Part shown: in pieces, positions 36,616 to 47,852 of the stretch
How positions within the stretch are numbered: the first letter of the stretch is position 1
Layout of the letters: each line of letters starts with the position of its first letter
NCBI RefSeq assembly: GCF_018449545.1
Contig: NZ_JAAVUR010000003.1
Span: forward strand, 467,838 to 531,837
Source: Granulicella sp. dw_53
GTDB taxonomy: Bacteria; Acidobacteriota; Terriglobia; Terriglobales; Acidobacteriaceae
Reading direction: 5' to 3'
Length of the DNA: 64,000 bases
Notes under the pieces: generated by a model
Seen by the model: the letters and a program-made list of their open reading frames with translations, nothing else
What the model was told of the DNA's origin: nothing
Database searches by the model: none
Translations under genes and position numbers: made by a program

Positions 36616-38223
36616 TTACTTTCCTTTGTTCGCCTCATCCTTATGGTGCAGGTCCAGTCCGAACTTAGGCTCAGACTTCGTCCCCGTAATCTTCACCGGA
36701 ATCTCCGATCCGCCTTGCCCATCTTTCCCCTTGAAGAACGGGTCCACCGGCTTCAGCAACCAGGACTTCCACCTCGAAGCCACCATCTGCGAGACCTTCG
36801 CGTCCGTCCGCACCTTCCCATGGAAATCGAACTCGTTCCCATCCAGCGAGTACACCCCCGCCAGTTGAACCTTCGCTCCAGGCAATGTGTACCCCAGGTT
36901 CGAGAACGTCAGCCGCCCCGCATTCATCGTGAACTGCCCCTTCATCTCCGACTGCACGTCCTCCGCACCCGGTTTGGCCTCTTTCGGGTCCCCCTGGGCT
37001 CGCAGGCTCAACATATCCACCTTGTCCTGCACCTTTTCATTGGTGAAGTGAATCTGCCGCATCGTGAACGCGCCCTTCAGCGCCATCTTTTGCGACACGC
37101 TGACCTTCCCCGGGGGGATATAAAGCCGGGTCTTCGTGCTGAAGCCGCCCGTCACCAGCACTGGCTGGGTCTTGACCGCCAGCAGCAGAAAGTCCTGAAT
37201 CCTTCCATGCGGCACATCCACAGTGATATCGATGATGTGCCCTTTGCCCTTCACGTTGACAACCATTCCTTTGGCCGACATGTCCGACCCGCCCAGCCGC
37301 GCATCCACTTGGTTTAGGTAGGTATCCCCCGTCAAGCCGTCCACCACCGCGTCGAACTTCGTATGCAGCGACATCGGATGGTTGGCTGTATCGATCGAAA
37401 AGTTCGGGATGTCCGTCGTCCCGTTGACTCCGATGCGGTTCAGTTGCCCCGTAAATTCACCCACCGACGACATCATTCCGCCGATGCCCTTGATCGTATT
37501 CATATCCGCGTTGTCGAACGTATAGTGACCGGTTACAGCCGAATCGCCCGGACTCTCCGTCACCCACGGCCCAAACGTCCCCTTGGCGTGAATGTCACCC
37601 TTCGGAATCGCATTCACCAGTGTCGCCTCGTACCGCCACGGCTCCGACGGACCCACGTTGTGCAGCTCAATTCTCTGTAACTCGAAGTCCTTGGGATCCT
37701 TCCCCGGCTTCAGAGTCCCGATGATCAGCCGCGAGTCGTCCACCACGATCTCATCCACCTGAATCTTTATCTTCCCCGCATGACGCTCCCGCTTCGCCCC
37801 CGCCTGGCGCTGCTCCTTCGGAGGAATGTTGATCGCCAGCCCCGAAACATGCACCGTCCCCACATGCATCGGCTTCAGGAACAGCCCTCGCAGCCCGGAA
37901 TGGAACTCGAAGCTTCCAACCCCGATCAGCGGCTTATTCGCCCCCGCCGCCACCACGTCATCCGGCGGATAGATCCTCAACCCCTTCCCAGTCACCTCCA
38001 GGCCCCGCCCCAGCGCCACCTGAAAGTCGTCCAGCTCAACCTTGCTTTGAAACCGGGTGCTCAAAGTCTCGATCACACGGCCCTTCATAATAGGATCGGC
38101 CCTCTTGACCATGATCGTTCCCACCAGAGCCAGAACTGCCACTGCGATCAGCGCTGTAAACCCTGTCCACCACCAGAATCCGCGCCTCTTGCTCTCATGC
38201 GTCGGTACATTTTCGTTCGCCAA
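36616..38223 (-). CDS. AsmA-like envelope protein
   Basis: 535 residues from a TTG at 38223, which has GGGGAG six bases upstream; longer frames start at ATG 38256 or TTG 38268. The N-terminus has a membrane anchor (ALIAVAVLALVGTIMV). The rest is a long beta-rich periplasmic region, with a final part resembling the AsmA C-terminal domain (FTMNAGRLTFSNLGYTLPGAKVQLAGVY). AsmA-like proteins are linked to outer-membrane lipid transport or assembly. Length and pattern fit; exact role unknown. Confidence 0.78.
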   Translation of the reverse strand: MANENVPTHESKRRGFWWWTGFTALIAVAVLALVGTIMVKRADPIMKGRVIETLSTRFQSKVELDDFQVALGRGLEVTGKGLRIYPPDDVVAAGANKPLIGVGSFEFHSGLRGLFLKPMHVGTVHVSGLAINIPPKEQRQAGAKRERHAGKIKIQVDEIVVDDSRLIIGTLKPGKDPKDFELQRIELHNVGPSEPWRYEATLVNAIPKGDIHAKGTFGPWVTESPGDSAVTGHYTFDNADMNTIKGIGGMMSSVGEFTGQLNRIGVNGTTDIPNFSIDTANHPMSLHTKFDAVVDGLTGDTYLNQVDARLGGSDMSAKGMVVNVKGKGHIIDITVDVPHGRIQDFLLLAVKTQPVLVTGGFSTKTRLYIPPGKVSVSQKMALKGAFTMRQIHFTNEKVQDKVDMLSLRAQGDPKEAKPGAEDVQSEMKGQFTMNAGRLTFSNLGYTLPGAKVQLAGVYSLDGNEFDFHGKVRTDAKVSQMVASRWKSWLLKPVDPFFKGKDGQGGSEIPVKITGTKSEPKFGLDLHHKDEANKGK

Positions 38224-38366
38224 AATTTTCTCCCCAAATTTTGATGCACTACACATAAGAAAGATCAATCATCACAAGAAAGTACCTTGCAATGTCGTCT
38301 GTCGCTCACAACCGTGGGATGTTCGTAACTCATCAGTAAACTTTTCCCTAAAAGACCGATCGACAG

Positions 38367-38395
38367 TTGCGAAAACCATAAAACGCCGCTATGAA
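38367..38395 (+). promoter_or_regulatory. Possible promoter of ku-ligD
   Basis: TTGCGA (38367-38372), 17 bases, TATGAA (38390-38395); four of six matches in each box. The start of transcription would be about 38402, 44 bases before the ku ATG. Confidence 0.4.
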
Positions 38396-38445
38396 TGGGC
38401 ATCCCTGCTCTACCCATGCGCCTCCTATAGATTGGAGAAACTCCC

Positions 38446-39378
38446 ATGCCACGTCCCTTCTGGTCCGGTCACATTCAGATCTCTCTCGTCTCCTTTGGAG
38501 TCAAACTCTTCCCCGCCACCGAGGCCAAGAGCGAGATTCGTTTCCACCAGCTCAGCCGCAAGACCGGTGAACGCATTCACCACCAGAAGGTCTCCGGCGA
38601 CCAGGGCCCCATCGAGAAGGACGAGATCGTCAAAGGCTACGAGTACCGCAAGGGCGAATACGTCACCATCGAGCCCGGCGAGATCGAGAACCTCCGCATC
38701 CCATCCCGCCATACCCTCGAAGTCACCCAGTTCGTCGACCTCGAAGAACTCGACCCCGAGCTCTTCGAGAAGCCCTACTTCGTCGTCCCCGACGGCGACC
38801 AGCAGACCGAAGCCTTCACCGTGGTCCGCAAAGCACTCCAGTCTACCCACAAGGCAGCCCTCGGCAAGATCGCCTTCGGCGGTCGCGAACACCTCGTCGC
38901 CATCTCCGCCCCACCCGAGGCCAAGGAAGACACCGTCGAGACCCGCGGCATGATGGCCTACACTCTCCGCTACGCAGAAGAGCTTCGCAAGCCCTCCGAC
39001 TACTTCTCCGAGATCAAAAAGACCACCGTCGACGACGACCAGCTCTCCCTCGCCAAAGAGCTCATCAAGCGCAAAGCCTCCAAATTCAACCCCGAGAAGT
39101 TTAAGGACGAGTACGAGGCCGCCCTCAAGGCGATGGTCGAAGCTAAGGTCAACAACGCCCCCATCCCCACCGACGAGCCCGCTCCCCGCTCCGCCAAGGT
39201 CATCAACCTTATGGACGCCCTCCGCAAGAGCGTTCAGCCCGAAGCCGCCTCCAAAAAGGAAGAAGCTACGGCAAAGAAGAAGGCTCCGACAAAGGCCACC
39301 GAAGCCCAGAAGGGCCTCAGCCTCGTCAAGACCGCCAAATCTGCCGCCAAATCTCCTCGCCCCCGCAAGTCGGCATAA
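38446..39378 (+). CDS. ku: DNA end-binding protein Ku
   Basis: 310 residues. Bacterial Ku forms a homodimer ring on broken DNA ends and recruits LigD for non-homologous end joining. WSGHIQISLVSFGVKLF, FHQLSRKTGERIHHQKV, GYEYRKGEYVTIEPGEIE and the core YFVVPDG are those of the family. A Lys/Ala-rich tail of ~50 residues (AKKKAPTK, KSAAKSP) probably binds DNA. GGAG lies eight bases before the ATG. LigD follows after six bases. Confidence 0.97.
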   Translation: MPRPFWSGHIQISLVSFGVKLFPATEAKSEIRFHQLSRKTGERIHHQKVSGDQGPIEKDEIVKGYEYRKGEYVTIEPGEIENLRIPSRHTLEVTQFVDLEELDPELFEKPYFVVPDGDQQTEAFTVVRKALQSTHKAALGKIAFGGREHLVAISAPPEAKEDTVETRGMMAYTLRYAEELRKPSDYFSEIKKTTVDDDQLSLAKELIKRKASKFNPEKFKDEYEAALKAMVEAKVNNAPIPTDEPAPRSAKVINLMDALRKSVQPEAASKKEEATAKKKAPTKATEAQKGLSLVKTAKSAAKSPRPRKSA

Positions 39379-39384
39379 ATATCT

Positions 39385-42216
39385 ATGGCCACCGCGAAAA
39401 AAGTCCCTACCACAACGGCGAAGAAGACTTCAACCAAAAAGATCGCCCCCGCGAAGAAAGCCTCTCCAGCCAAAAAGTCCGCCGCCAAAAAGCAATCCAA
39501 CAGCGCCTCGGACGCCATCGACGAACAACTAGCGCGCTACCGCTCCATGCGCGACTTCGACATCACCGCCGAGCCCAGCGGCAAGTCCTCCGCTTCAAAG
39601 TCCTCCGGTCAGCAACTTCCCTTCGTCATCCAGAAACATGCCGCCTCGCACCTCCACTACGACTTCCGCCTCGGCTGGAACGGCGTCCTCAAGAGCTGGG
39701 CCGTCACCAAGGGCCCCAGCTACTTCCCCGGAGACCGCCGCCTCGCCGTCCAGGTCGAAGATCACCCTATGGAGTACGGCGGCTTCGAAGGCATCATCCC
39801 CGCCGGCCAGTACGGCGGCGGCACCGTCATGCTCTGGGACAACGGCACCTGGGAGCCCCAGCCCGGCCACACCGACGTCGACGCCGGTCTCCGCTCCGGC
39901 TCCCTCAAGTTCACCATGCACGGCACCAAGATGAAGGGCAACTGGACCCTCGTCCGCATGGGCGGCAAAGCCGCCAACGAGAAGAAGCCCAACTGGCTCC
40001 TCATCAAAGAGCACGACGGCTTTGAGCGCGGCAAGGACGACCCCGCCATCACCGACGAGGCTCCCAACTCCGTCGTCACCGACCGCACCCTCGACCAGAT
40101 CGCCGCCAACGAAGACCACGTCTGGAACTCCAAAGAGACCGCCAACCCCAAGGGCAGCGCCTGGTTCCGCCAGGACACCAAACAACCAGCAGCCGAAGCG
40201 CAAAAAACCGCCCAAGCCAAGCCCCCAAAAAACTTCACCCCCAACCTCAGCAAAGCCCCCAAAGAACCCCTCCCCAAGTTCATCGCCCCCCAGCTAGCCA
40301 CGCAAGCCACCACCCCACCCGCCACCTCCGGCTGGCTCCACGAACTCAAACTCGACGGCTACCGCATCCAGGCGCACCTCAACAAAGGAAAGGTCGAGCT
40401 CCTCACCCGCACTGGCCTCGACTGGACCCACCGCATGAAGACCATCGCCGCCCAGGTCGCCGCTCTGCCAGCCGAGTCCGCAATCCTCGACGGCGAGGTC
40501 GTCGTCCTCTCCGAAGACGGCACCACCAGCTTCGCCGACCTCCAGGCCGCCTTCCAGGAGGGCGTCAAAAAGCCCCTCACCTACTTCCTCTTCGACATCC
40601 TTCACCTCAACGGCCACAACCTCCGCAACCTCCCCCTCATCGATCGCAAAGCCATCCTCGCCGGCCTCCTCGCCAACCCCGGCGAGTACGTCCAACTCTC
40701 CGAGCACCTCGAAACCTCTGGCGAAGTCATGTTCCGCAAAGCCTGCGAGCTCCACGCCGAGGGCATCATCTCCAAACGCGCCGACGCCCGCTATACCTCC
40801 GGCCGCACCTCCGACTGGCTCAAGCTCAAATGCATCCACGAGCAGGAGTTCGTCATCGGCGGCTTCACCCTTCCAGCGAAAGGCCACGCCGGCCTCCACG
40901 CGATTGGCTCGCTTTTACTCGGCTACTATGACGCCGCCGGAAAGCTCATCTACGCTGGCCGCACCGGCACTGGCTTCACCTCCAAGACCCACAGCATCAT
41001 CCGCACCCAGCTCGAAAAGATTCGCCAACCCGCGAATCCCTTCCACAACCCACCCGCCGAAGCTCGCCGCGGAGCCATCTGGGTCACTCCGAAGCTCGTA
41101 GCCCAGGTCAACTTCGCCACCTGGACCGCCGACAACCTCGTCCGCCAGGCATCCTTCAAGGGCCTCCGCGAAGACAAGCCCGCAGCCGAGGTCCGCCGCG
41201 AAGAGCCCAACCCCCAACCCCGCGGCGTCAAACACCCCGCCGCCAAACATGCCTCCCACGCCACCAACCCAGCCATCGCCGCCAAAGCAGCGACCAAAGA
41301 CGCTCTTAAATCCACCGCTCCAGCCAACATCCGCCTCACCCACCCCGACAAGATCCTCGACGAAGAATCCCGCCTCACCAAGCAGCAGCTAGCCGACTAT
41401 TACTGGGCCATCGCGCCGCACATGCTGCCCCACATCACCGGCCGCCCGCTCTCCCTCGTCCGCTGCCCCGAAGGCTCCACCCAGCCCTGCTTCTTCCAGA
41501 AGCACGTCAACGCCATGCTCCCTCCCGGCATCGAGTCCGTCGACGTCCCCGACAAAAAGACCGGCAAGCTTGAGCCCTACATCACCCTCTCCACCGCCGA
41601 AGCCCTCACCGGCCTCGCCCAGATGGGCGTCCTCGAAGTCCATCCCTGGGGCTCCCGCAATGAAGATCTCGAACACCCCGACCACATCATCATCGATCTC
41701 GACCCCGACGCCTCCATCCCCTGGAGCACCCTCGCCGACGCCGCCTCCGAGGTCCGCAAGGCCCTCAAAAAACTCGGCCTCGAGACCTTCCTTAAATCCA
41801 CTGGCGGCAAAGGCCTCCACGTCGTCGCCCCCATCCAGCCCGAGTACGCCTGGCCCACCGTCAAGGACTTCGCCCACGCCGTCGTCCTCCAGCTTGAAAA
41901 GGCCCACCCCAGCCTCTATCTCACCAAGATGTCCAAGGCCGCCCGCAAGGACCGTATCTACCTCGACTACCTCCGCAACGAGCGCGGCGCCACTGCCGTC
42001 GCGGCCTTCTCTCCCCGCGCCCGCGCCGGAGCCCCCGTCTCCCTGCCCCTAAGCTGGAACGACCTCAAACTCGAAGACCGCCCCCTCTTCCACGTAGCCG
42101 ACTACCCCGCCTGGAAGCCCCGCCTCTCAAAGGATCCCTGGAAACAACTCCCCCAAACCAACCAGAGCCTCACCCCCGAAACCCTCGCTCAGTACAAAAT
42201 CACAGACACCAAATAG
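39385..42216 (+). CDS. ligD: NHEJ DNA ligase D (PE-LIG-POL order)
   Basis: 943 residues. A Lys-rich tail (1-40) precedes the 3'-phosphoesterase domain (~75-230; HAASHLHYDFRL and GGFEGIIPAGQYGGG), the ATP-dependent ligase (~300-610; nucleotidyl Lys322 in LKLDGYR) and the archaeo-eukaryotic primase-type polymerase (~645-930; IIIDLDPD, STGGKGLHVV). The order equals that of P. aeruginosa LigD, not the POL-first order of mycobacteria. It seals broken ends processed by its own nuclease and polymerase. Six bases separate it from ku, so the two form an operon. Confidence 0.97.
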   Translation: MATAKKVPTTTAKKTSTKKIAPAKKASPAKKSAAKKQSNSASDAIDEQLARYRSMRDFDITAEPSGKSSASKSSGQQLPFVIQKHAASHLHYDFRLGWNGVLKSWAVTKGPSYFPGDRRLAVQVEDHPMEYGGFEGIIPAGQYGGGTVMLWDNGTWEPQPGHTDVDAGLRSGSLKFTMHGTKMKGNWTLVRMGGKAANEKKPNWLLIKEHDGFERGKDDPAITDEAPNSVVTDRTLDQIAANEDHVWNSKETANPKGSAWFRQDTKQPAAEAQKTAQAKPPKNFTPNLSKAPKEPLPKFIAPQLATQATTPPATSGWLHELKLDGYRIQAHLNKGKVELLTRTGLDWTHRMKTIAAQVAALPAESAILDGEVVVLSEDGTTSFADLQAAFQEGVKKPLTYFLFDILHLNGHNLRNLPLIDRKAILAGLLANPGEYVQLSEHLETSGEVMFRKACELHAEGIISKRADARYTSGRTSDWLKLKCIHEQEFVIGGFTLPAKGHAGLHAIGSLLLGYYDAAGKLIYAGRTGTGFTSKTHSIIRTQLEKIRQPANPFHNPPAEARRGAIWVTPKLVAQVNFATWTADNLVRQASFKGLREDKPAAEVRREEPNPQPRGVKHPAAKHASHATNPAIAAKAATKDALKSTAPANIRLTHPDKILDEESRLTKQQLADYYWAIAPHMLPHITGRPLSLVRCPEGSTQPCFFQKHVNAMLPPGIESVDVPDKKTGKLEPYITLSTAEALTGLAQMGVLEVHPWGSRNEDLEHPDHIIIDLDPDASIPWSTLADAASEVRKALKKLGLETFLKSTGGKGLHVVAPIQPEYAWPTVKDFAHAVVLQLEKAHPSLYLTKMSKAARKDRIYLDYLRNERGATAVAAFSPRARAGAPVSLPLSWNDLKLEDRPLFHVADYPAWKPRLSKDPWKQLPQTNQSLTPETLAQYKITDTK

Positions 42217-42231
42217 CCTGAGCTTCTGAGC

Positions 42232-42708
42232 CTAATCCCTGGAGAGCTCCGCCTTCACCAACTCACTCACCAGCTTCCCATCTGCTCTCAACCCATTCGA
42301 CAGAATCCTCTGCTGAACGACCTTCATCGCCGCGCCCATATCCTTCGGTCCCGGCTTCGCCCCGCCATTCGCCGTCGCCAGATGCGCCACCGCCGCGACC
42401 ACAATCGCACGAATCTCATCTTCTCCAGCGGCCTGCGGCAGATACCCCTCGATCATCCCTATCTCTACCCGCTCCTTCTCCGCCAGCTCCGGCCTGTCGC
42501 CCTTCGTAAACGACTCCACCGACTCCCTCCGCTGCTTGATCAGCGTCGTCAAAATCTGGCTCTCCTCAGCATCCGTCAGCGCCTCGCGCTTATCGATCTC
42601 CTTGTTCTTCAGCGCCGACTTCACCATCCGCAACGTCGTCAACCGATGCTCATCCTTCGCCTTCATCGCCGTAATAATGTCCGCCTGAATCTTCGTTCCA
42701 ATACTCAT
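42232..42708 (-). CDS. GatB/YqeY family protein
   Basis: 158 residues from ATG 42708; the frame is open to 42738. LRMVKSALKNKEIDKRE, LTTLIKQRRESVESF and YLPQAAGEDEIRAIV are typical of YqeY, a stand-alone form of the GatB C-terminal domain. Proposed to bind tRNA or take part in tRNA amidation, but its role is not settled. It converges with ligD with 15 bases between stop codons. Confidence 0.9.
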   Translation of the reverse strand: MSIGTKIQADIITAMKAKDEHRLTTLRMVKSALKNKEIDKREALTDAEESQILTTLIKQRRESVESFTKGDRPELAEKERVEIGMIEGYLPQAAGEDEIRAIVVAAVAHLATANGGAKPGPKDMGAAMKVVQQRILSNGLRADGKLVSELVKAELSRD

Positions 42709-42820
42709 CGCCACTCTCTCTTTCTTACTCTGAAACACCCATTATAGAAAACACCATAAGCCCACTCTTCGCGAACCACCCACCCCGCAACCCCTACCGT
42801 CTTCACGAGACAAACAAAAA

Positions 42821-42848
42821 ATCGGTGTCATCGGCGTTTATCGGTGTT
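42821..42848 (+). repeat. Short tandem ATCGGTGT-type repeats
   Basis: Three imperfect units of about nine bases: ATCGGTGTC, ATCGGCGTTT, ATCGGTGTT. They lie in the A-rich spacer before the aminotransferase gene. Such ATCGGTGT strings recur in other environmental genomes; function unknown. Confidence 0.5.
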
Positions 42849-42885
42849 AAGCCTTCCCCCACCTCACCCCATTACAATAATCAAT

Positions 42886-44067
42886 ATGATTCGCAAAACC
42901 CGCCTCTTCACACCCGGTCCGACCCCACTGCTCCCAGCAGCCCAGTTCGCAATGGCTGCCGCAGACATCCATCACCGCACCGCCGAGTTCCGCGCCCTCT
43001 TCACCCGCGTCCTCTCGCAGTTGAAGGACTTCGTCGGCACCAAGAACGACGTCCTCGTCCTCTCCAGCTCCGGCACCGGAGCCATGGAAGCCGCCGTCTC
43101 CAACCTCACCAGCCCCGGAGACCGCGTCCTCGTCCTCACCGCCGGCAAGTTCGGCGAGCGCTGGTCCGGCATCACCAAGGCCTTCGGCTGCGAGGTCGAC
43201 GTCGTCTCCGCCCCCTACGGCAGTACCTTCACCCTCGAGGCCGTCAAGGCCGGACTCAAGCTCGAGACCCGCGCCGTCTTCGTCCAGGCCACTGAGTCCT
43301 CTACCGGCGTCCGCCACGACATCGAAGGCATCGCCAAGCTCCTCAAGAGCGAGCACTCCGAAGCCCTCCTCATCGTCGACGCCATCACCGGCCTCGGCAC
43401 CACACCCCTCGACATGGACGGTTGGGGCGTGGACGTCTTCATCGGCGGCTCCCAGAAGGCCGTCATGATTCCCCCAGGCCTCTCTTACCTTGCTGTCAGC
43501 CAGCGCGCCTGGGACCGCATGGAAGCCACCTACAACCCGCGCTACTACTTCGACCTCCGCAAGGAGCGCAAGAACGCCGCAAAGGGTGAGTCCGCCTACA
43601 CCCCCTCCGTCGCTCTCATCGCCGCCCTCGGTGCAGCCCTCGACTACATCGCAGGACAGGCCGAAGGCGACCTCGTCGAAGGCCGCAAGAAGCTCGTCGA
43701 CAACGCGGAGACCTGCGCCGCCATGACCCGCGCCGCAGCGACCGCCCTGGGCCTCAAGCTCTTCGCGCCCGTCGGCTTCGAAGCAGCAGCCGCCACAGCC
43801 ATCGTCCCGCCGACCGGCGTCGACTCCGGCATCATCGTCAAGGGACTACGCTCCAAGTTCGCCGCCATCGTCACCGACGGCCAGGGCGAGATGAAGGGCT
43901 CCCTCTTCCGCATCGCCCACATCGGCTTCTTCGACTACATGGACACCATCGCCATCATCGGCGCACTGGAACAGGTAGCCATCGCCGCCAACCTGCCCCT
44001 CCCCAACCTCGCCTTCGGCACCGGCCTCATCGCCGCCCAGAAGGTCTACGCCGAACGCAACAAGTAA
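42886..44067 (+). CDS. Class V aminotransferase (alanine/serine-glyoxylate type)
   Basis: 393 residues from ATG 42886. N-terminal LFTPGPTPLLP and HRTAEFRALF mark the alanine-glyoxylate/serine-glyoxylate group. SSSGTGAMEAAVSNL binds PLP phosphate; IVDAITGLGTTPLDMDGW holds the cofactor Asp, and GGSQKAVMIPPG the PLP Lys. It may convert glyoxylate plus alanine or serine, or act as a phosphonopyruvate-forming enzyme (PhnW type); the sequence alone does not decide. No ribosome site is obvious. Confidence 0.88.
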   Translation: MIRKTRLFTPGPTPLLPAAQFAMAAADIHHRTAEFRALFTRVLSQLKDFVGTKNDVLVLSSSGTGAMEAAVSNLTSPGDRVLVLTAGKFGERWSGITKAFGCEVDVVSAPYGSTFTLEAVKAGLKLETRAVFVQATESSTGVRHDIEGIAKLLKSEHSEALLIVDAITGLGTTPLDMDGWGVDVFIGGSQKAVMIPPGLSYLAVSQRAWDRMEATYNPRYYFDLRKERKNAAKGESAYTPSVALIAALGAALDYIAGQAEGDLVEGRKKLVDNAETCAAMTRAAATALGLKLFAPVGFEAAAATAIVPPTGVDSGIIVKGLRSKFAAIVTDGQGEMKGSLFRIAHIGFFDYMDTIAIIGALEQVAIAANLPLPNLAFGTGLIAAQKVYAERNK

Positions 44068-44094
44068 GTAATAAACCAACCAAACCGAATAAAG

Positions 44095-44140
44095 CCGGGT
44101 GCCCCACCTTCGCGACAGTCTCATCGTCGCGAAGGTGGGC
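44095..44140. repeat. Palindromic intergenic repeat, copy A
   Basis: CCGGGTGCCCCA heads a 46-base element whose ends pair: GCCCCACCTTCGCGAC with GTCGCGAAGGTGGGC. The minus-strand copy at 63686-63730 shares the 12-base head and the GCGAAGG/TGGG end. A six-base hairpin TCGAGC-GCTCGA follows. It lies between two plus-strand genes and could also terminate the first transcript. Confidence 0.65.
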
Positions 44141-44265
44141 ATCGAGCGAAGCTCGACCGTTTTCCTTCCCTAGCCACAAATCCCGCAGTCCGTCCTTTAC
44201 CCGTCACCGCCCAGACAGTGCCACACAGAAACAACCAACCTTCCAGGTAAACCAGGTAAAGTTCG

Positions 44266-45039
44266 ATGCCCCTGCCCAGACTCTTCCGCACCAAGCTCGC
44301 CCTCCTCCTAACCCTCACCCTCCCCTGCCTCGCCGCCCCCGTCGAACACTACAAGATCATCCACAAATACCCTCACTCCACCGACAGCTACACCGAAGGC
44401 TTCTTCTACCTCAACGGCCTCTTCTACGAGGGCACCGGCCTCACCGGCCACTCCGCCATCCTCGTCACTCAGCCCGAGACCGGTAAGCCCGTCCAGCAGC
44501 TCGAACTCTCCCCCCAATACTTCGGCGAAGGCATCGTCGACTGGGGTCCTAACCTCATCGAATGGACCTGGCAGACCCACATAGGCTTCGTTTACGACCG
44601 CTTCTCCCTGCGCCAGATCGCTCAGTTCCACTACCAGGGCGAGGGCTGGGGCATGACCCGCACCGCCAAAGAACTCATCACCAGCGACGGGACGGATACT
44701 CTTCGCTTTCGCAACCCGACAACCTTTGCCGAGACACGCCACATCGTCGTCAAAGACGGCGGTCGCTCCGTAGACCAGCTCAATGAGCTCGAATACATTC
44801 ACGGCGAGATCTACGCCAACGTCTGGCACTCCGACCGCATCGCCCGCATCTCCCCCCTCGACGGCCACGTCATAGCCTGGATCGACCTCACCGGCATCCT
44901 CCCCGACGACCAGCGCGTCAACGCCGAATCCGTCCTCAACGGCATCGCCTACGACCCCAAAGGCGACCGCATCTTCGTCACCGGGAAACAGTGGCCGACC
45001 ATCTTCGAGATCAAAGTCCTTCCCACCTCAAAGCCCTAA
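44266..45039 (+). CDS. Glutaminyl-peptide cyclotransferase, five-bladed propeller type
   Basis: 257 residues with a signal peptide (LALLLTLTLPCLAAP). Converts N-terminal glutamine of peptides to pyroglutamate. Motifs of PF05096 are clear: EGFFYLNGLFYEGTG, EGIVDWG, GEGWGMTRT, LNELEYIHGEIYANVW and VLNGIAYDP. The plant- and bacterial-type enzyme is a beta-propeller, unrelated to animal QC. The export signal suggests action in the periplasm on secreted proteins. Confidence 0.9.
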   Translation: MPLPRLFRTKLALLLTLTLPCLAAPVEHYKIIHKYPHSTDSYTEGFFYLNGLFYEGTGLTGHSAILVTQPETGKPVQQLELSPQYFGEGIVDWGPNLIEWTWQTHIGFVYDRFSLRQIAQFHYQGEGWGMTRTAKELITSDGTDTLRFRNPTTFAETRHIVVKDGGRSVDQLNELEYIHGEIYANVWHSDRIARISPLDGHVIAWIDLTGILPDDQRVNAESVLNGIAYDPKGDRIFVTGKQWPTIFEIKVLPTSKP

Positions 45040-45077
45040 CCCCACTAGCCCAATCCCAAGTATTCCGCAGACGAGAG

Positions 45078-47285
<2,208 letters not shown>

Positions 47286-47732
47286 TTAGGGAAGAGGCTG
47301 AAGGGTGGGCGGAGTCCAGGTACGGCGTGCCTCGATGGAGGCGACGACGTCGAAGTCGTAGAAGCGGCGTAGAAGATCCCGCTGCGAGGCGAAGTGCTGG
47401 ACAGCCATGGTGGAGAAGGCGACACGATTTAGAGACGGATGTTCGCGCAAGAAGGCCGCGAGCAGTTTGATCCAGAGGACGGTGACGGTCTCGTGATAGC
47501 CGCTAGTGGGAGTGTTCTGGCCGCCAACAGCGAGGTTATAGGCGCTGACCCTGGAGCGCATCCGGTCAATAGCGGCAGACTCACCCAGGACGTGGACATA
47601 GCAAGCGCCAGTGAGGATATGGGCGGCATGCGTCCAGCGTTGCTTGGGCAGCGTGCCATCCTCGAAGGCAGCAAGGAAGATGCTGAGTGCCGGCTCGGAT
47701 TCGGGCAGAGATTCGGGTAGGCGGTCGGGCAT
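47286..47732 (-). CDS. Conserved small protein, WTHAAH family
   Basis: 148 residues from ATG 47732; the frame runs far upstream but that part overlaps the next gene. The core is QRWTHAAHILTGACYVH, SGYHETVTVLWIKLLAAF. I recognise this as a widespread bacterial family of unknown function, with conserved WTHxxH and GYHET signatures that could bind metal. No signal or membrane segment. It lies 30 bases after the ligA start and is probably transcribed on its own or with ligA. Confidence 0.72.
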   Translation of the reverse strand: MPDRLPESLPESEPALSIFLAAFEDGTLPKQRWTHAAHILTGACYVHVLGESAAIDRMRSRVSAYNLAVGGQNTPTSGYHETVTVLWIKLLAAFLREHPSLNRVAFSTMAVQHFASQRDLLRRFYDFDVVASIEARRTWTPPTLQPLP

Positions 47733-47852
47733 GACGGAGTGAGAACAAAAGAGCGGTGTGCTTTGCACAATACCCACCCGTGGCAAAAAGCGCAAAGAAC
47801 GACATCCGCATCTGTGACGAATGGAAGAGAGAGCTACGGGTATGCTGGTGCC

